Positions 25,814 through 36,350 of a stretch of DNA of 64,000 nucleotides are shown here, piece after piece (within the stretch, counting starts at the first letter, position 1; every line of letters starts with the position of its first letter). The position numbers and the translations under genes are program-made. The notes beneath the pieces are model-generated. The model searched no databases, was not told the origin of the DNA, and was given only the letters and a program-made list of their open reading frames with translations. This DNA comes from Rotaria sp. Silwood1 (Eukaryota > Rotifera > Eurotatoria > Philodinida > Philodinidae): the NCBI GenBank assembly GCA_905250075.1, contig CAJNOP010000539.1, forward strand, positions 1 to 64,000, in the 5' to 3' direction.

Positions 25814-28800
25814 TAGTATTTTCTTGTGCTTCTGTGAATCTAAAATATGAAAATTGAAAATAAATGAGAATATTCACTAGACCATTTCATGAAAATATGC
25901 TAGTGAAGAAAGAGGAAATTGTTTAATAATACCAATCTAAGAACGACCGGATTCATTATGTGAACCGTAAAGAAATAAAGCGTGCCTTTTTTTTTATTAC
26001 TTATGGCGAAAAAACTAATTTTGATCTACGACCATTTGCTTAGATGGTGAGCATAAATATCATCGATGAGAAATTATCAGATAATTTTCATTGTCTGAAA
26101 ATGGATTCATTCGAAAATATTTACAAATCTTTCAATTGTTAGCGAAAAATGAAAAATCTACTGAGGCTTTCTATTATCACAGCAATTTTTTCTTTTATCG
26201 ATAATAGGCTTGTTAAATTTGAACTTCAAACACTAGAAGTTCTTTTTCTAACAATCAGAAGTTTAACAAAAGGTGTCAACTGAAAAAAAGGCAAAACTTT
26301 TTCATTCAAATGAGAAAATTACTTTGAGATCTTTTCATGAAGAACATCTCAATTTCCTTGCATTTTAGATGAACTTATTTGTATAGTCTAAAAGAAGAGA
26401 TCTATATGATAAAATCCTAACTTTATTATTTATCAAGTCTAGTTTTCTACCTTTTTGGATTGATATTTGATGGTTACTCAAGTGGAATAATACGTCTCTC
26501 ACTTCAAAAATATATTATATTTAGAATCAGTACAAAAAATTGAGCCAACTTCTATATCTTGCAAATATTTTCTGCAACTATTTTTTCTGGTTACGTTTTC
26601 ATACCTGATCTTTCTCAAGAATATTTGAAGAAATAAATTCATTTCAAAAGTCATTGTGCTACTGAAAAGCAAGTTCTAAACTGGCAAAATGTTATTTGAA
26701 GAGAAAGAAGAATATGACTAAATAATAAAATAGTTGCTTTGATTAAATTCATTTTCTCACATATCCTTGAGAAAGATCAAGGGTGATAATTTGATTAGAC
26801 AAAAAAATGCAGCAAATATTTAAAAAATATAGATGGTCGACTGAAATTTTTTGCACTAATTCCAAGTATGATATTTGTTTGAGTGGAAAATGTATTATTC
26901 TGCTTGAAAAACGTAAAATATCCGTCGAAAGAATTAAAAATTGGGTCTTATGAATAGTTGACTTAGGAGTTTATATGGTTCACTGTCTTTAGACTAGACA
27001 AATTAGTTCATTTTGTAATACTCGAAAAACAGAGTAATCAAACGATAAATAGAATGCCCATAGGCATTTCAAACTCACAATTTCTGCAATGGAAAATGTT
27101 TATACAGTCTAGTACATTTAAAACATTATTTTTAATAAATAGTTGTATTATGAAAATGTACTCTAAACAAAGAACTATTAGAATGACACCTATTTTCTAT
27201 GTTGTGAAGATGATTGTATATATAATCCAATTATATTTCATCTTCAAAATCAATAGGAACGTAAATATGTTCTTATACGCATCCGTCTTTTTTCTAAGTT
27301 ACATAGGTAATGTTTATCGAGGCTCAGCTCACCTGACTCTGGACTGATGAACTAGAGATATGCAAGAGATGATCTGACATATTAAACCGATACGTTTCAT
27401 AAAAACCATTTTGTTCGTAATATAAAACTTGAATATGCCATACTTCTCTCTAATCGAGTTCAGTTCATATGTGCAATGTAACCGTTTTTTCTACATGAAT
27501 TTTGTCAAATTCATCAATTGTTACACTGTTATAAGTATATTCGTGTTTGTTTTTTTATATTGTTCTTAAAACATCATTTTTAATTTCAAATAGATTCATC
27601 GACAGATGATCCTAACATAAACAAGAGAATAATGTAATTTGAACACATTCATCTCGAGGTGAATCGAGTGATACTTTTGTACTATCTGTTGTTTTTCATT
27701 TAAATTTCATTGATAGTATTTCTTCAGGATCTAGTGCGATGAATATGATCTGTGGCTTTAATATATTTTGCACCGTCCAAATACACACGATCCGCATAAT
27801 TATTTCTACAACAAAGCCAAATGATTTGATATTTATTGACACATTGGTAAAAAACAAATCATCAAATAGAAGTTGATTCTTGTTTTTGAACAATTTCCCA
27901 ACGAACATTATATTATAATAATAATAATAATAGAATAAGATAGAATAGTCATAAAGATTAGATAAACAAAAGAAATATAATTCAAAAAAAGTCATTCGTT
28001 TCGATAAAGATGATTCACTTATAGCTATGGAGAAATACACTGAAGAGTCATCAATAAGATGAGAAGGTGTTGCATATTTTTGTGCACTACTTTTGAGTTT
28101 AACTAAATGATCGAATATTGATTGTGTGTATTTCATCATTTATCGATGATGGCTGAAATGTCGAGAGCTAATCTGTTGTGTCACCTTTTAAATGATAATT
28201 GAATACAATGAATTGAAAAGTTCTCAGTATCATATATTGATATATATCGTATTATTGCAATTCTATAAATGATGCATGGTCACAAATAGAAATAAATTGA
28301 TTTCTGAGGTTTCATTCTCAAAGCTTCAATATTTGAAATAAAAATCGTGACTTTGAAAATGTTCCGATTATTCATTAATCACATTATGCTGTGTCTTCTC
28401 CATGTTTGGAATAAAACATATGTTATAACATACGTATGCTTATTAGGATAAAATACAAAACGCATACAAACTATTTAGCATTAGTTATATGTGTGCTATG
28501 TCTATTGCAAAAAGATAATGTCACATTACTCAAATAGAATATAACCAACAAAACCATACCCTTCATTTTAAGATCAGGAACGTAACCAGAAATTTTTCAA
28601 GAGGGGATGTCAATCGAAAGAAGAATTGTTAAAGACTTATTTGACTAAAGTCAGGAAGATGGAAGAATGAAATATATTAAAAAATATGGAAATCGACTCA
28701 ATTTTTAGTTTTGATTTCTAATCTGATATATTTTTTTGTCAAATGAAACGGGTATTATTCTACTTAAAAATTGTCAAATATCAGTCGAAAAAGTAGAAAA

Positions 28801-29178
28801 TTGCGTCCTATAAATAATTAAGTTAGGATTTTGTTATGTGACCTACTTTTTTAGACTATACAAATTAGTTCGTTTTATAGCATTTGGAAAAAAAAAGTAG
28901 CATACATGAATTTCGATCTTGTCCCAAGTATGGCAGTTCATCAACATATATATCTTTCAGAGAGTCCATGCATTGATCACGAAACGAAGGCATTGGTGAA
29001 ATTTTAGGTGTTTGGTCAAACATGAATATACGAATTAGTGTAGAGAAAACACAAGTTGAATTCATTTTTGCGACCTAATAATTCTAATATACACGGTAAG
29101 ACACATGTAGAAATAGAAAATTCAGTATTTCGAACATGGTGATAAATTTGATTTATTGAAAACCATCACCTCCTCTCC
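25814..29178. other. No recognised gene; a diverged direct repeat pair
   Basis: About 26815-27030 and 28675-28895 are diverged direct copies of roughly 200 nt sharing TATTATTCT, CTTAGGA/GTTAGGA and ACAAATTAGTTC. A hAT-like terminus, CAGGAACGTAACCAGAAA, occurs near 28577, and a similar sequence lies inverted near 26582. A minus-strand frame at 27696-28139 (147 codons) and one at 28865-29065 resemble no family I know. An ATA trinucleotide run lies at about 27912-27932. Confidence 0.4.
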
Positions 29179-29466
29179 CTAGTCAAGAATCTCTAAACGA
29201 ATCCCTGGGGAGTCCCTGGTGGAATCCCTGTCACGATTCCCCAGGGACTTCGAGGGGATTTTATAATGAGATTTCACTTGGGTTGGATATTATGATCAGA
29301 ACGTTGTGTACGATCGTTTGCAGTCATCGTAAGTCTCATGGTATATTCCTGAAGAGTCCCTAGCAAATCCACAGAAACTTCCACGTCAATTCCTGGAGAT
29401 TTCTTGACTCCCTCCTAAATTCATAGGAAACCCCTGTCGGGATTCCCCGGGGATTCTCGACTAGAG
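29179..29466. repeat. Block D: GGGATTCCC-type palindromic repeat block
   Basis: Ends are CTAGTCAAGAATC on the left and GATTCTCGACTAG on the right, inverted with one mismatch. Inside, variants of GGGGATTCCC, GGGGAGTCCCTGG and CCCCAGGGAC recur in both orientations, and the block is much richer in G and C than its surroundings. Non-coding. It resembles blocks A, B and C in build but uses a different motif. Confidence 0.6.
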
Positions 29467-29679
29467 CTATCATGTTGATTCTTCTATTGTTGATGAATAA
29501 TACAGATCAAGTATCGCAGGTCAATTACAACTTTGCTTTGCTACTGCATTGAATGATGTTAATGGCACAAATCGCCAATACTAGAACTATAAGTATCTTT
29601 ATTGTTTTTTAAAAAAAGCAATACAAGCTGAAATTGACGAGCTTTGCAGTTAAATAAAACTTGTTCTTTTTATATACAG

Positions 29680-30426
29680 TCAAAGATTTTCATATTTATT
29701 CGCTTCTTTAGCTCTGACAATGAACGAAGTAGCGGCTACCAACTTTAAATTGTTGTTCTTCTCAAATTGTCGTAACTGAAATTGTTTGCGTTTTCTCGAA
29801 TCACTCACACCAATTGATCCACCGTCAAGAGCTATTTGACTTGAGGCTGATTTGTACAATAGGATAATGTACTGATGTGGACCAGTGCCATCCGGTGGTG
29901 TTGGACCTTGATAATCAGCTATCATATAAAACAACCAAAAAAACAATATCAGTCAAGTAGTTACACATTAAAAAAAACGAGCAGAAAGAATATCTACCAA
30001 GAGTTGTGCCACTATCAACATTGTCTCCTTTGAACGAAGCTTTAATCCAATGTAACCATGGACCAGCTATTTCATTGCCTCGCCGAGGCGCATCAGGATC
30101 GACCATAAGCTAGAAAATAGAAATATGATATCATGGAAAATAAGAAAAATAAACTAAATTACTAGTGTAAAAAATGGCATTTGTGGATCAGTTTTCAAGT
30201 TGATTTGAACAGTGGGCGCTATTTGAGTGTCAGATTTTTTCAGCAAACCTTCGTCACGAGCCCGATTGCCCTGATATTGAATAATAATTTTATTGGCTTT
30301 GTTTTTTCCAGCTTTATACTGTTTTCGTAGGTATTTCACGTCCGAACTGATATCGGCTATTGCAATTGAAATAATGACAGCAATTAAAATTAATACAAAT
30401 GTGTAACAATAAGAATTAGACGTCAT
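29680..30426 (-). CDS. Secreted phosphatidylethanolamine-binding protein (PEBP) family
   Basis: Three exons on the minus strand, 30426-30163, 30109-29998 and 29918-29680, join in phase to 204 codons. PEBP proteins bind phospholipid head groups or anions in a small pocket; animal relatives modulate kinase signalling or act as secreted factors. The pocket signatures are present: VDPDAP at residues 91-96, GPWLHW with His108, and GTGPHQYIILLY with His140. The C-terminus has the usual FEKNNNL and VAATSF elements. Residues 10-26 are strongly hydrophobic, so a signal peptide is likely; cytosolic RKIP lacks this. The start is the only ATG giving a signal peptide. A TATATAA-like box lies about 80 nt upstream. 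Length fits the family plus leader. It appears intact. Confidence 0.88.
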
Positions 30427-30503
30427 GAGAGGTTTTTGGAAGAAGAAAAATAAGAGCGACGATCCGAATCATTCCTTCCTATTAAAGTTACTCTATAATT
30501 CGG

Positions 30504-30511
30504 TTATATAA
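30504..30511 (-). promoter_or_regulatory. TATA-like box upstream of the PEBP gene
   Basis: TTATATAA occurs about 80 nt upstream of the PEBP start codon, in a region otherwise rich in purines. Position and sequence fit a core promoter TATA box, but no transcription start is visible from sequence alone. Confidence 0.35.
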
Positions 30512-30629
30512 CGAACGAATGAACAGAATGAAGAGAAAAAAGAACAATAGAGACGCTAGATGGAGCAGCACTATGACTTAACTCTGCTCCAGTTGACAGC
30601 AAAATATAATCGAAATACGATGAATCAAC

Positions 30630-30945
30630 AACCCAGGTGATTCAATCCGACCTGTAGATCCTACCGGAAACTATCGGATCCGATGTCGGATCACACCGGA
30701 ATTCGTCGGGTTCCCAACTAAATCCGATCGGAACCCAACCGTATTTGACAGGATTCCTAACTAACGGATTCCGGACCGGATTACGTCGGAAAGGATCCGA
30801 TTGGATCCTGTCTGAACTGTTTGTCAGATAATGCCGTAACCACCAGGATCCTTTCACAGAGAAACGCCTGATAACGTAAGGCTCCGACAGAATACAGTCG
30901 GATTTCATCAGAAGTTGGCTGAATCTGTTTCGATTGCACAAGGAT
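30630..30945. repeat. Block A: TCGGATCCGA-type palindromic repeat block
   Basis: The block begins at ACCCAGGTGATTC and is filled with TCGGATCC, ATCCGAT, CCGGATT and GGATCCG in both orientations, with clearly higher GC than its flanks. Long overlapping open frames here are a by-product of the biased sequence. The motif is the same as in block B. It lies directly upstream of the PEBP promoter. Confidence 0.6.
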
Positions 30946-30954
30946 TCAATCAAC

Positions 30955-31520
30955 ATTTCACACAGATTTCATTCTAGCATTCTCAAAATTTCCAAAGATT
31001 TACTAGAGATTTCTGACAATTTCATCCAATTTTCCTCAAGATTTCTCAAGGATTTCATCGAGACTTCTAAAGATTTCCCCAGCATTTCACCGAGATTTCT
31101 GAAGATTTCCCAAGCATTTCATCAAGATTTATCAAGGATTTCGTCGAGATTTATGAAGATTTCACAAAGATTTCATCGAGATTTCGCAAAGATTTCATCG
31201 AGATTTCGCAAAGATTTCATCAAGATTTATGAAGATTTCCCAAGGATTTCATCAAGATTTCTAAATGCTTGTCCAGGATTTCATCCAGATTTCTGAAGAT
31301 TTCCTAAGGATTCTCAAGATTTATAAAAATTTCTCAAGGATTTCGTCGAGATTTCTGAAGATTTCACGAAGATTTCCAAAGGATTTCATCAAGAATTCTA
31401 AAGATTTTCCAAAGATTGAATCGACATTTTGAACAGATTTCACCAGGATGTTATCAAAATTTCTAAAGATTGCATCAGGATGTCATCAAGAGTCTAAAGA
31501 ATTTCAACTGTTTCAACTGG
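30955..31520. repeat. Block E: AAGATTTC array with 11-nt periodicity
   Basis: Degenerate repeats of AAGATTTCNNN, often phased at 11, 22 or 33 nt, for example CAAAGATTTCATCGAGATTTC repeated around 31155-31215. Because 33 is a multiple of three the array gives a long open frame with an 11-residue repeat. Composition and degeneracy argue for a minisatellite rather than a gene. Confidence 0.7.
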
Positions 31521-31650
31521 GATTATTCCTAGAATCTAACAATGTATATACTACGATCCTTCTTAAAATTGAACAATGCTTGTACTAAGATTGTTCCTAA
31601 TATATAGAACTTAGTTATACAAAATGGCAGAATTCACTTGATATATGAAA

Positions 31651-32490
31651 GTAGAGAGTTCCTTATATAGATCGATACCTGTAAAACAAAACGGTGAATG
31701 AAATCTGGACAAAATCGGATTTCCAGATTTTTGATTTTGTTGTTGGAATTTTCCAAAAATAGGAATATCTAATAAATTAATTAATTAGTTGATTGATCTG
31801 TCAGAATATATACTAATTCATGAATCCTATTGCGTGGAAAACATAATTATATAAGGAAATAAAACATTTGAAGTAAAATTAATCTCAGCAACACTTTGGA
31901 AATTTATTCAAAATATTAAAGTAGAGACTTCCTTATATAGATCGATATCTGTAAAACAAAACGGTGAATGAAATCTGGACGAAATCGGATTTCCAGATTT
32001 TTGATTTTGCTTGTCGAAATTTGTAAAAAGAGAAATATCTAATTAATTCATTAGCTCATTCATCCGTCAGAATATATTCTNNNNNNNNNNNNNNNNNNNN
32101 NNNNNNNNNNNNNNNNNNNNNNNNNNNNNNNNNNNNNNNNNNNNNNNNNNNNNNNNNNNNNNNNNNNNNNNNNNNNNNNNGAATATAATCTTATTCAAGA
32201 ATCCGATTCCGTAGAAAACATAATTGTATAAGGAAATACATCATTTGAAGTAAAATTAATCTAAGCAACACTTTGGAAATTCATTCAAAATATTAAAGTA
32301 GAGAGTTCCTTATATAGATCAATACCTGTAAAACAAAACGGTGAATGAAATCTGGACAAAATCGGATTTCCAGATTTTTGATTTTGTTGTTGGAAATTTG
32401 TAAAAAGAGAAATATCTTATTAGATGATTAGCTGATTGTTCTATCAGAATATATTCTAATTCATGCATCCGACTACGTGGAAAATTATAC
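31651..32490. repeat. Tandem repeat of about 270 bp, interrupted by an assembly gap
   Basis: Units start at 31651, 31921 and 32298 with GTAGAGAGTTCCTTATATAG or a one-base variant, followed by the shared GTAAAACAAAACGGTGAATG. The first period is 270 bp. The second interval is longer because it contains the 100-N gap. The third unit is broken off near 32485 by block B. The real number of units is unknown. Confidence 0.8.
32081..32180. other. Assembly gap of 100 Ns
   Basis: Exactly 100 N bases, which is a usual placeholder for a gap of unknown size. Both edges lie in the same position of the 270-bp repeat unit, so the gap most likely hides further tandem units. Confidence 0.95.
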
Positions 32491-33080
32491 TGGATACCCA
32501 GAACGAGCAATCCGACAGTCCGATCTCGTCGGATCCTATCGGAAAAATTATCGGATTTTATCGAATCCGATGGCAATTCGTTGGAATCCTTGGTATCGGA
32601 TTCCGACAGGAAGTTGTCGGATGTCGGAAAGTGTCGGAAGTGGCCGGGATCTTGTCGGAACTCTGAAAATCCGACACTTTCCAACATCCGACAAATTTCG
32701 ACAAATTTCCATCGGATCCGATGGTGTGAGATCGGCCTGTGTATTCTGCATTCTTATATAATCCGACAAGTTCCGATACCAGTGATTGATCGGTTTTATC
32801 ATGGAATCCGGTGTCACTTGAAACCGCAAAATCCGGCGATTTCTTGACATCAGATTCCCCGGCATCCCATCGGAAGCGAACAGATCTTGAGATCGGATCT
32901 GACCAGTTCCGAATATATGAATCTAGTCGGAACTCGATGAATCCGACCGGCGGATATCAAAGGAAAACAGTGGATAGCATCGGAATCCGACAAAAAGTAA
33001 CCGGCCGAATCCGATTAGCCGTATCTCAACGGATTTGAAACCTATCCGACAGGATCCGACATAGCTATTTCGACCTGGGA
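32490..33080. repeat. Block B: ATCCGAC/GTCGGAT palindromic repeat block
   Basis: Dense recurrence of TCGGATCC, ATCCGACA, GTCGGAA and TCCGATGG in both orientations. The right end is TCGACCTGGG, the inverse of the CCCAGGTCGA terminus of block C; the left end begins near a CCCAG. It interrupts a unit of the 270-bp tandem repeat, which suggests insertion. The open frames in it on both strands have no protein-like content. Confidence 0.65.
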
Positions 33081-33319
33081 ACTTGTCTCCAACAGTAGTT
33101 AATATCAGATTTGTTCATAAAAGATCATCTCCTCGGTTTATTTTCGACAATAATTCAACAATCAAGAGCATTTATACTGTTTTATAGATTAAATGATCTA
33201 TTTAGCAGGAATCTGATACTGCGCAAATAACAAATGCAACAAATATTTTGGCGTTAGAACAATTTTCTTTATCGGGCTTCTATCCATTTTATTCTCTTAA
33301 TTTCTAAAAACATTAGCCA

Positions 33320-33617
33320 CCCAGGTCGATCGTTCCGGCCACCGGATATTGCAGGAACCGGCAGGAAAATGCGGGAAAAATCACCGTATCCTGCAGGAAA
33401 ACACCGGAAATAGCCGTAACATGGAAGCAGTAGTCCGGCCGGAAATTCTCCGGATTTTTTCCGGTGAATTCCGGCCAATTTCCTGTGTTTTCCGGCAGGA
33501 ACCGAGCGGAAAATCAGCGGAAAAAATTCCGAAAATTTCCGGCCGGAATACTGCTTCCATGTTCCGGCTATTTCCGGTGTTTTCCTGCGGGAACCGGCCG
33601 GTACTTTTCGACCTGGG
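33320..33617. mobile_element. Block C: foldback element with CCCAGGTCGA ends and CCGGAA-rich arms
   Basis: Starts CCCAGGTCGA at 33320 and ends TCGACCTGGG at 33617. The arms are inverted copies: both contain AACACCGGAAATAGCC and ACATGGAAGCAGTA followed by CCGGCCGGAA. The interior is full of TTCCGGCC and GGAATTTCC variants. GC content is far above the surroundings. No coding capacity and no convincing target duplication. Confidence 0.75.
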
Positions 33618-33774
33618 CAGTAACTTATTTTTCATTTAATAATGTAAATGATTGTCTTAATTGACCAGAAAGTATGCATTGGATTGTTTTTACTTCAGAA
33701 GACGACTATTTGTGAATAAAATATGCGCTCAAAACAACGCAATATATAAAATCACAATTTATTACATTTGTATC

Positions 33775-36350
33775 TAGTACGATGACTGAAAAAATACTTT
33801 TAAAAACATAGTTCTGCATTCTTTAGAAGTGAAAACGTAAACAAGCATGTCCAATGCCGAATTCGCATACTCTAACCATGTAAATATAGCGTATAATAAT
33901 TCATGATTTTGATCATCTTTCAAACGCAAACCAAAAACACCACTCGATGTGAGATAAAGAAAGAATAGCAATCAACAAACAATAAATACACCCATAACAA
34001 TACCGATAAACGCAGCGACTTTTTGATCTTTCGTATTTCGTTTCCAGAAATTTTTCCGTCTTACATTTTGTCTTGGAATTTTATTGATAAATTTATTGTC
34101 ATGTTAGTGATTCTGGTTGATGAATTCTATAGTTGAACGTTGATATGCGCTATAATGAATACGAAGTGTTAGTATTTTAGATGACGATCTACGATTCTGT
34201 AATAATACGTCTGATTTTTCACGTACATTTTTATTAGAAGTATTTGCTGATTTTTTCATTCTTGATCTTTTCTCAGTTAAAATTTCTTTCAAACGAAATT
34301 TAGGAATGCATGATTGTGTAGATTTAATCAAGTGCTGCCGCTTGTAACCTGAACGAACTGCTAAAGCTTGTTTTTTAGCTGCCAAATATACTTGAATATA
34401 GACATAAATCATAACGATTAATGGCAGATAAAATGATGTCATAGTTGCGAATAATATAATACGGATTGTTTAGAAATTCACATTCTTTCGATAGCAGAGA
34501 AGATGTTGGTATTGTTTGGTTTGCCACAGTTGGTTGTTCTAAATCAGTCATGACAGTGAACAACAATAATATACTCTTAATGACAACCTATCGTACTAAA
34601 TTCTTAATGTGTGTCTTGTAAAATTGACTGAAAAAAATGATCGAACTAAGTAAGTGTTCAGATACAAAAAAAAGAACATGTAAGATATCTCATTATCAAA
34701 AATAGGAATGATCTAAACGTGTTCGCATGCGTTTCTAGATTATTTACGAAACGAAAGCATACTAGAACAGAAGAATGCACAATGGCAAGACGAGATACTT
34801 ACGTGTGAGTTGAATCGACAAATGAAAGTGGTTTATAGAAGCAGATATCTGATTCTGTCTGAAATCATGAACTAAATTATAGGAAATTGCTATCTAACGG
34901 ATTTGGAGCGGTTTTTTGAATGGATATTATGACTGTTGTGCGTTTTTTCAAAATAAAAATATTTAGCTTTCGCATGGTTATTTTGTCAAATCGTGTCTAT
35001 TAGATATGCATTTGAAAGGGTATGAAAAGTTCTTTTTTGAGGCTCAATAATAACAATCGAAACCGACCTGAGACGAATCGTGACTAATTTTCGTGAGATT
35101 TCGTTAAGTATCATAGTATTTTCCAATTTTCTTCGTAACTACTTTGACTAACGTGTGTCGAACGTAAATACGGAAAATTCAACACAAGTCTAAAAAGATT
35201 TATTCGAAATGCTTAGTCTACTAAACGTTCTCTTCTAACACTTGTCATCATGAAGAAATGAGTGAATACACTTCCGAAGAGAGGACGAAAATCAGACCGT
35301 TTTCAGCGACTTTGAAATGACATAAAATTGTGTCGACACCTATTGTATATCAACAAACCGCGTTTCTATCAAACGATATTGCTTTGCTCGTTCATTTATA
35401 CTCAGTAGTAAAACTTGATTTGGATCCATTGTGAGAATTCTTCATGGAGATTTTGCTTCTACGTGTTTATTGGTTTAATATGAGTTCAAGAAAAAGATCA
35501 AGTTATTCAAAAGCACAACATTGATCACTAGACAAAGGCTTTTTCTTTCAATGCATAAGATGCATATTAAATGAAGTCATAGCTAAAATCTATCAATGAA
35601 GTAAACAACTCATTTCGAACTTTATAAATTATAAAAATAAATCAGTGTTTGATTAGAATTTATACATATCTTTCAGAATAAATGTTTAGTCGTACAGATC
35701 GCTGAGAATTTATCGTTGTTTCATTCATACCTATTTTGTTTGAATTTATAACATTACTGCATATGAAAATATTTGTGACTCGAAGATTAATGAGCTAAAT
35801 GTACAACAGTTTCGATACTAAACAAAAAAAGATGAACATGTTCTTTTACGTACGAGAAGGTAATTGTTCTGTTCCAAAATGAATTACTGCTAGAAATGAA
35901 TTCATTGTTGAACATATCCATATGAATGATAATACATAATATCATCTAGTTGATATAAATGAATTTGAATATGTCATTGGTTTTATAATGGCTACGTATC
36001 GATCTATTCCAATAGCGGACAGTGCAAGTATAGATGCTGTTGATGCTAATATACCCATTGAATGCCAAAAATTACATAGAAATTTCAAATGTTGTGAAAA
36101 TAACCAATATTCATCATCCGTCATTGTAAATATAAATCCAAAAGCATTGCTATTAATCCAACTAAGAGATCAGCAAATGCCAATGATGCAATATAGTAAT
36201 ATTCAGATGCATGCAATGTACATTCACGAATTATAAGATATATGATTAAAAAAATTTCCTACTATAGTGAATAAACATAGTAACAATAGAAAAAAGACAA
36301 TTGGATATGCATGCCATTGTATGTTAGTTATTTTTATGTTAGTGGTTAAT
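33775..36350 (-). pseudogene. Decayed aminergic-type GPCR
   Basis: Conserved parts of a rhodopsin-class receptor appear in order on the minus strand. TM1 has TIVGNFLIIYLIIREC, TM2 has YYIASLAFADLLVGLIAM, TM3 has LASTASILALSAIGIDRYV, TM5 has SFYLPLIVMIYVYIQVY, TM6 has VAAFIGIVMGVFIVC, and TM7 has NSALDMLVYVFTSKECR. A probable intron of about 1.2 kb lies between TM4 and the loop before TM5. Breaks: a frameshift after TM2 near 36135; an in-frame TGA just before TM4 near 35940; a frameshift just before TM5 near 34445; and a TGA where TM6 should have Trp, near 33975. TM3 has Gly where biogenic amine receptors keep an Asp, and TM7 has DM in place of NP. It cannot encode a working receptor. The biogenic-amine assignment rests on TM3 and TM5 and is likely but not certain. 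Confidence 0.8.

Noticed and set aside
27696..28139. A 147-codon minus-strand frame
   Set aside because: Contains a Tyr run from an ATA trinucleotide repeat, matches no known family and has no supporting splice or promoter signals.
30642..33664. Many overlapping open frames of 65-120 codons on both strands
   Set aside because: They lie in the motif-saturated repeat blocks; the lack of stops follows from the repeated CGGA/TCCG and GATTTC motifs, and the same region is open in several frames at once.
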